A DNA stretch of 64,000 bases. Origin: Cladosporium sp. IMV 00045 (lineage: Eukaryota; Ascomycota; Dothideomycetes; Cladosporiales; Cladosporiaceae). Below the pieces are notes generated by a model. The model saw only the letters and a list, made by a program, of their open reading frames with translations. It made no database searches and was not told where the DNA came from. Where the stretch lies: NCBI GenBank assembly GCA_001931905.2, contig MSJI02000943.1:37508-101507 (forward strand), written 5' to 3'. Made by a program: the position numbers and the translations under genes. Positions 19,744-30,660 of the stretch are shown here, one piece after another. Position 1 is the first letter of the stretch. Each line of letters begins with the position of its first letter.

Positions 19744-22099
19744 TTAGGGGCTCGCCTCAGCGGCGGTGGGGCCGTATGCGACCTGCTCGTAGGGTGCGCC
19801 GGGAGCCATGAAGTTCGTCTTTGCGTTCTTCTGGGCCTTGGCGGCAGAGCAGCGGGCCATTGTGGGAGATGAGCGGGAGATAACGTCGGTGAAGAAGAAG
19901 TTCTCGATGGGCCTCTTGAAGGCGGTGCCGGAGATGGTGGAGCCCTTGTTCTGCTCGACGAGCTGCACACGGCTGAGCTGGGGCAGACCCGCGGGCTCAA
20001 CGATGTCGTAGCGGCGAAGGGCGGGGGAGATCTCCTCCATGCGGTCACGGAGGGCCTCGACGTCGTCGTATGGCAAGGGAGTGCCGAGGGCCTCGGAAAC
20101 GGCACGGATGATCTTCCAGTCGTCACGGGCGGCGCCGTAGATGCTGGTGGCGGCGCGGCCCATCTGGACGCGACCCTCAGTGTTGACATATGTGGCGTGC
20201 TTCTCGGTGTATGCGGCACCGGGGAGGACGACATCGGCGAGCTGGGCACCGGCGTCGCCGTGGTGGCCCTGGTAGATGACGAAGGCATCCTTGGGGATGT
20301 CCGCGGCGGTGATCTCGTCGGCACCGAGGAGCCAAACGATCTTAGGGGTGGTCTTAGCGGTCTCGGGGCTGGCGACGGACCAGCCGAGCTCGTAAGCACC
20401 AGTGCGGGAGGCGGCACGCTGGAGAACGTTGAAACCGTTCCACTCGGGGGTCTGGAAGTTGGCCTTGTTCTTCTCGACGAAAGAGCCGACAGTCTCGTAG
20501 ATGGCCTTGGCGTCGGCGTGCTCAACGGCGGCAGAGCCGACGATGATCATGGGACGCTCAGCGTTAGCAAGCTTCTTGCCGAACTCGCCGGAGAGGGCGG
20601 CCTTGAGGGCGTTGGCATCGCCACCGAGGCTCTCGTAGTCGAAAGTAGACTCGAAGTCCTCGCCGACGAGACCGACCTGGAGGTCAGAGCCCATCCACTG
20701 CTTCCTGATCCTGGCGTTGAGAATGGCAGCCTCGTGTCTGGGGTTGGTGCCGACCAAGAGGATGGCATCAGCCTCCTCGACACCAGTGATCTTAGAGTTG
20801 AAAGCGTAGTTGGAGCGAACGTCAATACCGTGGGCAAGAGGAGCAGAGCCCTGAGGGAAGTCAAGAGCAAGGTTCTCAGAGCCGAGGCGGTTGGCAAGAT
20901 CCTTGGCGGCAACCAGCTGCTCAGTGTCGACAAGCTGGCCAGCAACAAACTTGACCTCGTCGCCCTTGGGGGCGATCTCCTTGAACTTCTCGCCAATCTC
21001 GACCAAGACGTTCTCCCAGGTGGCGGGCTGGAACTGGTTGTCCTTCCTGATAAGAGGGGTAGTGAGACGCTGGGTGCTGAGACCGTCGCAAGCAAATCTG
21101 CTCTTGTCGTGGATCCACTCCTCGTTCACGTCGTCGTTCAGTCTGGGAAGGATACGCATGACCTGAAGGCCTCTGACATCAGCGCGGATGTTGCTGCCAA
21201 CAGCGTCGAGAACATCAACGGTCTCGATGTGGTAAAGCTCCCAAGGCCTTGCGCGGAAAGCGTAGGGCTTGGATGTGAGGGCACCGACGGGGCAAAGGTC
21301 GATAACGTTGCCAGAAAGCTCGGTGTCAAGAGCAGTCTCGAGGTAAGTGCCAATTTCCAGGCTGTTGCCACGGCCAGTGCTGCCAAGCTCGGGAGCACCA
21401 GCGACGTCGTTTGCGAAACGAACGCAACGAGTGCAGTGAATGCAGCGGTTCATGGAGGTCTGCAGCTTGTCAGCAAAGCTCTTGAGTGTCCCAATTCTTC
21501 CATATAGCATACCTTGACGAGCGGGCCGATGTTCTTGTCCTCAACGGCACGCTTGCCCTCCAGCTCGTGGAAACGTCCTCTGTCCGCGCCGTATCTCATG
21601 CTCTGGTCTTGCAAGTCGCACTCGCCACCCTGGTCGCAAATGGGGCAGTCGAGCGGGTGGTTGGCCAGCAGGAACTCCATCACGCCCTCGCGCGCCTTGT
21701 GTGTTTGCGGGCTGTCAGTGTGGACAACCATGCCGGGCTGCACCGGCCAGGCGCAGGAGGCGACGGGCTTAGGCGCACGCTCGACCTCGACCAGACACAT
21801 TCTGCAGTTTCCGGCGATCATGAGCTTCTCGTGGTAACAGTAACGGGGGACGGTCGAGCCGGCCTTTTCGCAGGCCTGGATGAGAGAGGAGCCGGCTGGG
21901 AGGGCGTGTCAGCGTCGAGCCATAGCTCCGATTGCATTCTCCGCAGGTGCATACCCTCAATTGACACCTTCTTGCCATCAATGGTGAGCTCGACCTCGGC
22001 CGCACGGCGCGCGGTCGAGGAAAGGTTGCGGGCGGCATTCGCCTGGGCGAGGGGGCGCTGGGAGCGCCTGAGAGAGCGCAAGACCTGCTGCCTCATCAT
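19744..22099 (-). CDS. nuo78: NADH:ubiquinone oxidoreductase 75/78-kDa subunit (complex I)
   Basis: The largest subunit of mitochondrial complex I (NDUFS1/NuoG), carrying iron-sulfur clusters N1b, N4 and N5 in the peripheral arm. There are three exons on the minus strand: 22099-21955, 21895-21513 and 21459-19744. They join exactly to 747 residues, close to the Neurospora protein. The first about 35 residues are Arg/Ser/Ala-rich and form a mitochondrial presequence ([19 protein letters not shown]). A [2Fe-2S] ferredoxin-like domain follows with CEKAG and [12 protein letters not shown], then the [20 protein letters not shown] motif holding the His/Cys ligands, then CIHCTRC for a [4Fe-4S] cluster. 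The long C-terminal region is the molybdopterin-oxidoreductase-like domain, which has no cofactor in this subunit. Two Met codons open the frame at 22099 and 22096. Confidence 0.97.
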
Positions 22100-23908
22100 C
22101 TTGTCCTACCAACGGCGGCGGGAGGAAGATGTGTAAGGTGGTAGAGGGGAGAGCGGTGGGTGGTATGGAGGGCGGTGGTGGTGGCGGCGACGTTGTCGTC
22201 AATCACTCTCTCGCAGGCCCATGAGAGAACATCCGCTGTCCGCGTCCCGAAAGCCTGCCCGGGTGCTATCCGTGAGTAAGCACCTCCCATTGGCCGAGGC
22301 AGCGCTTGGCGGCAAACAGCTGACTGAGCGAGAATAAAACGCTGCGAATCCCGCGCCCTCGAGTCTCGTCTCTTCTTTTCTTCATTATACTCATCACGGC
22401 ACTGTTTATTGTAGTACCTTTGCGCTCACTTTCACGCGAAGGCACCCTATTGTGTGTCGGAGAGCACGAACTCGTGCGCCGTAGCTGGATAACTAGAGGG
22501 CTTGCTTCAAACAAGTCCATTGAAATGATTCTCCTTACCGACGGTCGCTACATCCCATCTTGCGCATATCTTATGGAAGAGATGTGCTCTTGAATTGTAG
22601 AATGTCAATATATGTCGTCATCGTTCTCGATGTGACGAGTACATGTACGCATTGGTCCATGAGGCAACTCTGAAGCTCTTCTGTCCAATGAAAAATTCCA
22701 GGTGAACGTGAATGGGCTGTCTCAAAATTCCATAGATCACCATACGGTGCTCTCTGAAGTCATGGACTGGGTTTCGAAGACCTGTGTGCCTGAGATGCTC
22801 TGCAACTCACTCGCAACGCGGTAGCATCAACAACTAAGATCCCATACCTTTCACAATAGTGTTTCCCAAGACCTCGACTAGCTTCTGAATACCTCTGAAT
22901 GAGATGCTCTGCATTGCAAAAGTAGAAATGGGTTTGACAACCTAGACGGTGTCTCCACGACCTGTGGAAGAAAATTAGTCATGCAAGCCGGTATACACAT
23001 GCTTTATCGAGACATATTTCCGCGCGAGGTCAGCAATGCCCCATCACGAGTTTATAGATGATCGCGTAGAGAAGAACTACAAAATCAATAAGGCTTTGAG
23101 GCAAGTCTCGAGATGGAACCGAATTTGAATGCACCGAATGCTTCCTTTCCTTTTCATTTGTCTGTGTCTCTACGTTGTGTGCTCTATACCAGCCTCACCC
23201 CGACCTTCCTTGCCCTATCTGGTCCAGCAGTGAGAGAGCAGACCCAGACCCAGAGACCAAGTTTCAGGGCATGCACATCGCCAGGTTTTCTGGTTCCTTT
23301 CGAGGATTCGCCATTCACGTGTACATGAGTCTTAAACCCGCCCTCATGACAGTCGATGGTGACTCTGAGGCGCCCGCTGTGCTTCATTTATCTGACACAT
23401 GCTCGGTGAATCCAGAGAAGACCGAGCAAAGATTCCAGCCCAGTTCATGAAGTTATCCCTCTAAGCCAGCCGAAAAATCTAGTGGCAGTCCATAGTAGCA
23501 AGGGTGTTCAAATCATCTTCAGTTGCTTCTAGAGCTTTCTCGAATGGGTCTGCAATAGATGCGGTGGCATGCATTCCCCTCTTTCCTGTGTGGAGCTGTG
23601 GTCGCTTGGCCGCGCTTGGCCACAAATTGTCAGAGCTGGTATGGGTGTAGGATGCAAGGATCACACACCGGTGCCGAACCCTTGTGCTCGCGTGCTCTGT
23701 TGACCAGTCTAGAATTTAGGGCTCGGTGAGAATACTCAAGAGATACCGAGCCGCAAGGGTAGCCTGAAGAAATTGAAAGGGACGTTTTGACCAGACCAGT
23801 ACAATAAGACCTCGGTCTTGGCGGACAAGGGGAAGGCGGGCCTATGTGTGCCCTTGCAAAAGTTGCGGCACCGCCTGTGGCATTCAAGGTACTGCTGCGG
23901 AGAAGTGT
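22100..23908. other. 1.8-kb region without a recognised gene
   Basis: Open frames here are all under about 100 codons and lack family resemblance. The first 100-200 bases upstream of 22099 are presumably the complex I promoter. A 14-base direct repeat (TGAGATGCTCTGCA) occurs at 22791-22804 and 22900-22913. No transposon ends were seen. Confidence 0.4.
22791..22913. repeat. Two copies of a 14-base direct repeat
   Basis: TGAGATGCTCTGCA occurs at 22791-22804 and again at 22900-22913, with starts 109 bases apart, in an otherwise featureless gap. It could be a decayed duplication or chance. Confidence 0.4.
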
Positions 23909-25135
23909 TCAGGTCGGGTCTTGCATCGTGTGATCTGCATCTCGATCACTCCCCTCATCCACAATGCTGCTACCGCCTGAGCTGGATTCGCCTGAGCTGG
24001 ACTCAAGTTGGAAGCCTTCGGTCCTCTCCACCAGACTGTTGTAGTAATCCACCAGCGATTCCGGCTTGGGCACGATTTTCCACTGCACCTTTTGCAGGAA
24101 CTCTAGCTCGAGGGTCGCAAGTTCCGAGACAGGGATACCGCCTATGCGTGCGTACGTAGGGTTCGTCCAAAAGCTATCGCTGAGGCCTTTTGCAGCGACA
24201 GTGGCGGCCGTGATGAGGAAGCGGTGAACTGTGAGACTGCTGATCGTGAATGCCGGATATAGGGCGCAGAGCCGGTCGATGTAGTACACCATGCTGAGTA
24301 GGATTGGAGGTGAGAGCGTAGCGTGTTGGATAAGGCGTTGGAGGTAGTCGGCGACGCTAATACCGGGAGGAGCTCGTGAATGAAATCGTGTGAGGCGGCC
24401 ATCTCGCAGAGGTATTTGATCGTTAAGGCGTATCAATTCCATGAGCATGTTCGCAATGAGCACGCCCAGGTCTTTGGGATTGCTGTTCTCGTATGCCCGC
24501 GGCATGATCTTTGCTGCCACAGATTCTGCCCTCGGTCGTTTGGGCGCAGAGGAGTGGCCATGTGTTGATCTAGCTTCATGCACTGCCGGCCTTTCCGGTA
24601 TGCGTTTGTCACCTCGACTGCCTTTTCCGCCGTCTTGTTGTGCCCGTGGATCATTTGGATCTACCCGTACAGATGGTTCGCCCGGAGAGGCAGTGGCAGC
24701 GTTGCCTACGCTGCTTGAAGGGCTCATATGTGATGACTGTGAGTGAGCGCCGTCCTCCCTCTTCCTGCGCTTGCTCTGACTGGGCAATCCGTCTGCTAGC
24801 AGCGCTTGCCCGGCGGTGGGTGGGAAGCCGTCGGGGCTGTACTGCGTCCCAGCATCCGCGTACTGCGGTTTGCTTTGTCTCCTGCTCCCGCCGCCGGAAC
24901 AGTGATCGCACGACTGCGTTGTTTGTGTATTGCTGATCTTCGAAGGCGACGGTCTGGCATTGGAGATGCGCTGGCGCGGCGAGTTGACAGCAGCCAAGCG
25001 AGGCGAGGGCCTCGAGGGCACGCTTCCTTTTGGTGAAGGTGCAAATGAGGCAGTGCGTGTGCGATTGGAGGGATAGTGGAAGGTCGAGGCAAGCGGCGAG
25101 GCTACGGGCGAAGGTGAAGAAGTCAAGGTCGACAT
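23909..25135 (-). CDS. Pho80-type cyclin (PHO85 cyclin family)
   Basis: A single-exon protein of 408 residues. The first about 220 residues are disordered and Ser/Pro-rich with basic patches (SKRRKR, APKRPRAES), probably regulatory and nuclear-targeting. The conserved cyclin domain covers about residues 220-370. It starts at NPKDLGVLIANMLMELIRLND, passes LTRFHSRAPPGISVADYL, ILLSMVYYIDRLC and TVHRFLITAATVAAKGLSD, and ends with GGIPVSELATLELEFLQKVQW. This is the Pho80/Pcl7 type that binds a Pho85-class kinase in phosphate and nutrient signalling. The ATG at 25135 is the first in the frame. The C-terminus is serine- and acid-rich (SSSGESSSGGSS). Whether it is the true Pho80 or another Pcl member cannot be decided from sequence alone. 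Confidence 0.88.
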   Translation of the reverse strand: MSTLTSSPSPVASPLASTFHYPSNRTRTASFAPSPKGSVPSRPSPRLAAVNSPRQRISNARPSPSKISNTQTTQSCDHCSGGGSRRQSKPQYADAGTQYSPDGFPPTAGQALLADGLPSQSKRRKREDGAHSQSSHMSPSSSVGNAATASPGEPSVRVDPNDPRAQQDGGKGSRGDKRIPERPAVHEARSTHGHSSAPKRPRAESVAAKIMPRAYENSNPKDLGVLIANMLMELIRLNDQIPLRDGRLTRFHSRAPPGISVADYLQRLIQHATLSPPILLSMVYYIDRLCALYPAFTISSLTVHRFLITAATVAAKGLSDSFWTNPTYARIGGIPVSELATLELEFLQKVQWKIVPKPESLVDYYNSLVERTEGFQLESSSGESSSGGSSIVDEGSDRDADHTMQDPT

Positions 25136-26948
25136 TGACAAGGCCTCTGATCCAGGCGGGGAGCGGAGCAGGCGTCGGCGGCGTCGTTGGCGGAGGAGGG
25201 AGAGGGGTGGGTGGTGTGCAGCTCGGAAGTTCTTCGCGTGGGCAGGTTCCGGCGCATATTACTGGGGCGAGCGGGCGGCGGCGTGGTGAGCAAGCAGACC
25301 AGCCTCGTCTCTCGTAATTCGAAGGATCAACGAGAAGCGAGCGCGGTGAGGGACAGAGAAGCCCAGACAGCCAGACAATCGGCGAGCCAGCCTTAAGGAA
25401 GCGGGGCGAAAGAGAGAGTGGAAATGAGGCGGCCGAATGAAGACGCAGCAGGATGTCGCTGGGGATGGATGTCTGGCAGAGACAACCGGCTTGGACAGTC
25501 GTCGGTGCGGAATCCAGAGCGACGACAGAGGACGAAGTGAGTAGGCGGTTGCGCGGGTTGCGTTAGGATCATCAATCCTCGTCTTCCGCGCGCTCTCTTA
25601 ACGCGGGCGCCGGGCCAAAGTCTCTTGGGCAGGGCGGTAGTAGGTTAGGGTCAGCCGGGGCGAGCGACGAACAAAATTCACTCTACCTCTCACGTGGTCG
25701 AGCTCATCACACTAATCCGAACTTTGTCACTGCGAGAGCCGGGTCTGTTTCCGGATACATCGCTATTCGATGGCAATCAGACCGGCATCAAGAAAATCTC
25801 CTCACTACTCTCGACCAGGTGGCGATTGTACCGGGATCCTTGCGTGTCGTTTCTGTAAGGCGGCTCAGGTGGTCAAAAGATAAGATGCTCGTTATCATGA
25901 GAATACCATTTCACGCATGTACTTGCCGTTTCACGACCGGTCTAGGCACATATCTCTATACATTCGTCATATCAAATTGGCTTTCAACAACCAAAAGTCT
26001 AAGAGTAATTCATTATTGCACAGCTCACTTTTATCGAGATATGTCCCGTCATCTGCCACTTGTCTTATTGAACTGTCTGTGAAATTCCATTTGTCATATT
26101 TGCTTCTTCGAGTCTATCATCCATGTGGCTAGATGGCCTTCGTAGGCCGCACTTGCACCGGCGGAGCATCGCCAACAAATGCATCAAGTAGAACAAGTGC
26201 ACATTTCGATGGTTTCTGTGCAGGGATGTCGTCGGCTTGTTGCGGGCTTACATGCAGCTTTTGCGGAACTCCTCTCCTTGCATCAACATCGTAGCTTGAG
26301 GAGCGTGCATTTAACGCGGTGAGAACAAACATGCCCAAGAAGACCTTTCCCTCGTAAGTCTTCTGATCTGACAGTACTATGATTTTGCCTGGACTAACAA
26401 GTAGGTGTGCGGACATTACACCATGTATGTGTCGAACTTAAGTTCCACATGCATATGAGAGCGATTTGTCCCATTTCGCGAGCGCAATGGTTGAACTAAC
26501 AGTACATGAAGTTGAGTTGCATTGCTTTCTCCATCTCGGAATCCGCCTACGATGTGATTCACCGAAGCTATCAGCCCTCTTGTCCACACTCACACGTCAA
26601 GACTTTAACGAACTGATGTTCAAAAGGTCCATGAAATCCAAAGGCCAATCGAGAGCAGGACTGCCTTGAAGGAAGTGCACATGTGAGAAATATTTACCTT
26701 GCCTACTTGCCTTGTCTCCAAAGCATGGGTATCAGATATCGGCGGGCCGTTGACCGCGCCGGGCCGCCCCCAGGATCCACTCTAGCAGCCGAGCGAGCCC
26801 TCCCAGTGAAGTGACGTCCCAGAGCACGCATGCTCCAGTGCTTGTATGCTACAGCTCATGTGCCTACCAACAGCGCTATCAACCACAACGACTCCCTTTG
26901 TATTGTGAGAGAGCATGCGATAGCGGTATACCTCAACAGCCTCAGACC
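25136..26948. other. 1.8-kb divergent intergenic region, Pho80-type cyclin / GID subunit
   Basis: The side next to the cyclin gene is G-rich on the plus strand (CT-rich in the transcript sense), typical of a long leader. No gene was recognised; a 95-codon minus-strand frame at 26129-26416 has no family resemblance. The GID gene has an upstream in-frame extension from 26811 without an ATG. Confidence 0.4.
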
Positions 26949-29948
26949 ATGGTGCGAGCAATGTCGCTTGCTGCCATACAGGCGCTTAAGAACGCTGACG
27001 ACCCATCGCTTCGGATCGAGAGCTTGCGACAGCTGAAGACTTCCCTTGTTGGGCACGATCAAAGGAAAGAGATTGCAGTGAAAGATGGAGTGTTAGACCT
27101 TCTGGTGCCGATAGTGGCTGGGACTAGACCTGGCGAACAAAATGGAGCGACAGGTGGACACACGCAATCATGGACACCAAGAGATGAAGCTAGGTTACAA
27201 GCTGCCATCATTCTCGGCAGTCTGGCTTCAGGAGGTACTGCCTTCGTGGCTCCACTCATGGCAGCTGGGACTGTAGAGTGTCTACTGGGTACGTTGCGTT
27301 CAAGTCGTGTGCCGAAATTGGTAACAGCAACTCTCCAAGCGTTGCGTAATCTTGCTGCTTCGTGGAAGTTGTCGCGTGAGACTACCGACAGTGAGCTGCC
27401 AAAGCTGGAGATCTTCACCAACGAGAGCATAGGAGTTTTCTTCGACATCTTGCGACAATCGTCCAGCACTAGTCCTGCGCTGCAACAACTTCCGCTAGTC
27501 TGTGACATCGTTTCGTTGGCTGCTCAAGATGACAACACCAAGTCTTTCCTGGCGCATGGCTCCTTCTCAACACACGGTGGACTTATCGATTTGCTTGCTG
27601 GATTATTGGTATCCCATTCGATCACAAAGAGACACATCGACTATCGTAGCGATACCTTCCATCTACTGCCCTGTCCGCCTGCAACTGCCATTCCGAACAT
27701 CATCTCCGCTTTGTCGGTTCTCATATCTGGCTCAGCATATCGCGTCCACCGTTTCCTCCTCTCCGAACCCGTCAGAGATATGTTTCTGAACTTCTCACCC
27801 GGCGAAGGCGACCTCAGGTACCTGATGGGCCCTAAACACGGCATTCCGAATGCGGAGGGAAGCTTGCTCCCTCCTCTGCACATCCCCTCCAACAAGAGCG
27901 TATCCTTTGGCAATATGTCAACTGCATTCCCAGTCCTCGGTGGTATGAGCAAACGAAACGGTGCGGGAGATGGTGGTATCCCACCTGGAGACGTCGATCA
28001 CGCAAATGCTGTTTGTAGCTGGCTACTCTATTTTGTGCGATCGTTCCAGGGAACTCAAAGACTACATGCTCTGCGATTACTGGCAATAGTCAATGAAGCA
28101 GTAGAAATAGACATCGGAACCTGCTCTCGACACGAGTTCAGTCAGAAGACTCGGGAACGGGAGAGACAGTTGAGCCTTCTTGCCGTCCCCTTGGCTGTTC
28201 GTCTGGTGCAAGAGAGCGCAGAACCGAAAGACAGCGAAAGTACGCAGAAACCCGAAGAGCTCACCACTGTCCGAGAGTCCGCCTGCGAAGTGCTCGCCCA
28301 ATTGATTGCATCCAACCGAAGCTTGCAGTCTGCCGCAGTGGACGCCGGAGCCATCAAACACTTGTGTCCTATCCTGAGGAAGAGCTTCGACAATGTACCG
28401 CTCGCGAAGCCTATGTGGCCTGCTAGGCGCGCAACCTTGGACGAAGGCGAAAAGTCAGCTACATGTCAGCTCGGGCCCAAGGGACTCCCACTTGAGATCT
28501 TTCACGCCATGCGATGTCGGCAAGGTGCTCTAGAGGCACTGGCAGCTATTGGACAAAGAGAAGACGCCCACCGAAAAGCCATCGTTGAAGCAGGCGTCAT
28601 AGGTTGCATTATTGACTCGCTGAAACCTTTTCCTTTGGATCTTCAGGCCACCATGATCTCCAACAAAGGCCAGCTGAGTGCAAGAGACGGCAATACGACG
28701 GCCGTCCTCGCGGCCGCTTGTCGTGCAGCCAAGACAATGTCAAGAAGCGTGAGCTTACTGCGTACCAGCCTCATCGATGGTGGCATCGCAAAACCCATCT
28801 TTGAACTTCTGAAACATCCGAATGTTGATGTTCAACTTGCGGCGACAAATGTGTGCGCCAACCTTCTGATCGACTTCAGTCCCATGAGAGAGGATCTCTT
28901 GGCTTTAGGAGTTGTCCACACGCTCTGTGATCACGCCAGGCGTAGTTCGCCACCTCTTCGCTTGTCAAGCCTATGGGCCTTGAAACACCTCATGCTAAAA
29001 GCCTCGAAGGAGTTGAAAATTAGCACACTCGAGGAGCTCGGCACGGGCTGGGTAGTGAGCGCAGTAGTTGGCGAATTCCGAGACAACGAACTTTTCTCAA
29101 ACGGCGGCGGTGTAAGCGTTGGCTTGAGCAGTTCAAATGCCGCAGGCGAGCAAGTCGATCTACTCAATCCATCATCCATGGATGTCGACGAGCCACCTCG
29201 ACCGAGCCACAGGGACGAGTACGATGACGAGGACGAGGACGAGGATGGCGAGATCATGTACGACGAACCTTCCAACACTCACTACCAGGCGTCTCAGATG
29301 CGATCAACCTTGGCCCCCACCTCAGCCTTCACCACCAAAAGACAGCTAGTCACCGTCAGGGAACTGGAAGAAAACCCCGAACTGCAAGCCAGACGCGACG
29401 ACATCGCCATCCAAGAGCAAGCGCTCGACTTCCTCCGCAACCTCTTCCACGGCGACGAATGCGCCGAGATGATCGAATACGTCTTCCGCGAACTCGGGCA
29501 CCAGAAGATCTTCGACCTCATCACCGCCAAACTCTCCCCCCTCCCAGCGTCCCATCGCCAACAACCCTCCACCAGCGGCGCAACCAACACCATCGGCAGA
29601 CAAATCTACAACCCGACCGAGCTCGTCCTCGCCGCCGCCCACATCATCACGCACATCGCCAACGGCTCCCCGCAGCACAAGCAGCTGCTCATCGCCCAGC
29701 GACCGCTCCTGCACGCCTGGCTCCCACACTTCAGCCACACCGACCGCCTTGTACGCGTGCAGTGCGTCTGGGCCGTCAACTCTCTCACCTGGATCGAGGA
29801 CGAGCGCGACCGCAGCGACGCCCGCTTGCGAGCGCAGGAATTGCGCGCCGTGGGGATTGAAGCCGCCGTGCGTGCGCTTGCTGCCGATCCGGATAATGAT
29901 GTGCGCGAGCGCGTTAAGACGGCTGTTAGGCAGATGGAATCGCTGTAG
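26949..29948 (+). CDS. gid5: Armadillo-repeat protein, GID ubiquitin ligase subunit 5 (Vid28/ARMC8-like)
   Basis: A single-exon protein of 999 residues made almost wholly of armadillo-type helical repeats, for example LEALAAIGQREDAHRKAIV, FELLKHPNVDVQLAATNVC and LRLSSLWALKHLM. Yeast Vid28/Gid5 and animal ARMC8 are the scaffold of the GID/CTLH E3 ligase that holds substrate receptors and degrades gluconeogenic enzymes when glucose returns. The start MVRAMSLAAIQALKNADDP and a late acidic insert (DDEDEDEDGEI) before the C-terminal repeats fit that family. The ATG at 26949 is the first in frame; the open frame extends upstream to 26811 without an ATG. The C-terminal repeat contains WAVNSLTW, typical of the last armadillo unit. 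Cytosolic location is inferred. Confidence 0.85.
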   Translation: MVRAMSLAAIQALKNADDPSLRIESLRQLKTSLVGHDQRKEIAVKDGVLDLLVPIVAGTRPGEQNGATGGHTQSWTPRDEARLQAAIILGSLASGGTAFVAPLMAAGTVECLLGTLRSSRVPKLVTATLQALRNLAASWKLSRETTDSELPKLEIFTNESIGVFFDILRQSSSTSPALQQLPLVCDIVSLAAQDDNTKSFLAHGSFSTHGGLIDLLAGLLVSHSITKRHIDYRSDTFHLLPCPPATAIPNIISALSVLISGSAYRVHRFLLSEPVRDMFLNFSPGEGDLRYLMGPKHGIPNAEGSLLPPLHIPSNKSVSFGNMSTAFPVLGGMSKRNGAGDGGIPPGDVDHANAVCSWLLYFVRSFQGTQRLHALRLLAIVNEAVEIDIGTCSRHEFSQKTRERERQLSLLAVPLAVRLVQESAEPKDSESTQKPEELTTVRESACEVLAQLIASNRSLQSAAVDAGAIKHLCPILRKSFDNVPLAKPMWPARRATLDEGEKSATCQLGPKGLPLEIFHAMRCRQGALEALAAIGQREDAHRKAIVEAGVIGCIIDSLKPFPLDLQATMISNKGQLSARDGNTTAVLAAACRAAKTMSRSVSLLRTSLIDGGIAKPIFELLKHPNVDVQLAATNVCANLLIDFSPMREDLLALGVVHTLCDHARRSSPPLRLSSLWALKHLMLKASKELKISTLEELGTGWVVSAVVGEFRDNELFSNGGGVSVGLSSSNAAGEQVDLLNPSSMDVDEPPRPSHRDEYDDEDEDEDGEIMYDEPSNTHYQASQMRSTLAPTSAFTTKRQLVTVRELEENPELQARRDDIAIQEQALDFLRNLFHGDECAEMIEYVFRELGHQKIFDLITAKLSPLPASHRQQPSTSGATNTIGRQIYNPTELVLAAAHIITHIANGSPQHKQLLIAQRPLLHAWLPHFSHTDRLVRVQCVWAVNSLTWIEDERDRSDARLRAQELRAVGIEAAVRALAADPDNDVRERVKTAVRQMESL

Positions 29949-30660
29949 AAAGGCGAAGACGGGGGAGTCAGTTTGGCGTGCTGACGCTATGGAGGTGGAT
30001 GGGGAGCACGTGCGGCGCGAGCAGAGGATGGCACAAATGGCACACACTGAGGCGCTGATAACGTCGCGGCCACCGGGGTACCGCGAAGGCGCCAGATCGC
30101 CCGAGGATCGCTTCAGGTCTTCATCTTCACCAGAGTACGAGACCCGTCACACTCTTAGGCAGTGGCCCCCAAGGTCGCCTAGTCAATGGACATGGGAAGA
30201 TGCGCAAAATGCTGGCGAGTATGCCGCTTGACGAGATAGAGCTTAGGGTTCAAGCTTGGCGCGATAGAAATGGTGCGTGATTGTTGCCTCGGGGAATGGG
30301 AGGGTGGGAAGGCGAGCAGGTTATCCATTTCTTTTTCTTCCCAAGGGGCGGTGTGTCATGGAGGTTTCGTTTCTTGTATGAGCTTTTGGGACGTTTGGGT
30401 TGGAACTAACTACCTACCTATTGTATGAAACGATTCACATTGAGAATTCGTTTTTGCTGTCAAACACCGACGCATGCAGCCAAATCTAACTTGAGGTACA
30501 TGTACATGTAGGTATATCTCAGCAAGTGATCCTAACGAAATTGGAACTCGTGCCTGACAAAACCCCGCCGTCTTCACCCAGCCTTGCATGATCTGCTGTT
30601 ACATGGCTCGAAGCAAAACCCCGCAGTGCAAAAGTATGTTGATGCAACGATATAATAAAT
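29949..30660. other. Intergenic region downstream of the GID subunit
   Basis: 712 bases with the GID gene 3' end and the promoter side of the glucanase-like locus. Short palindromic TACATGTACATGTA lies near 30497. No gene was recognised. Confidence 0.4.

Noticed and set aside
20197..21507. Plus-strand open frame of 436 codons
   Set aside because: Antisense to complex I subunit exon 3, whose minus-strand frame contains the family motifs; the plus-strand product has no recognised family.
26129..26416. 95-codon minus-strand frame in the cyclin/GID gap
   Set aside because: No family resemblance and no splice or leader context to support it.
29346..30047. Minus-strand open frame of 233 codons
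   Set aside because: Antisense to the C-terminal armadillo repeats of the GID subunit; no family features.
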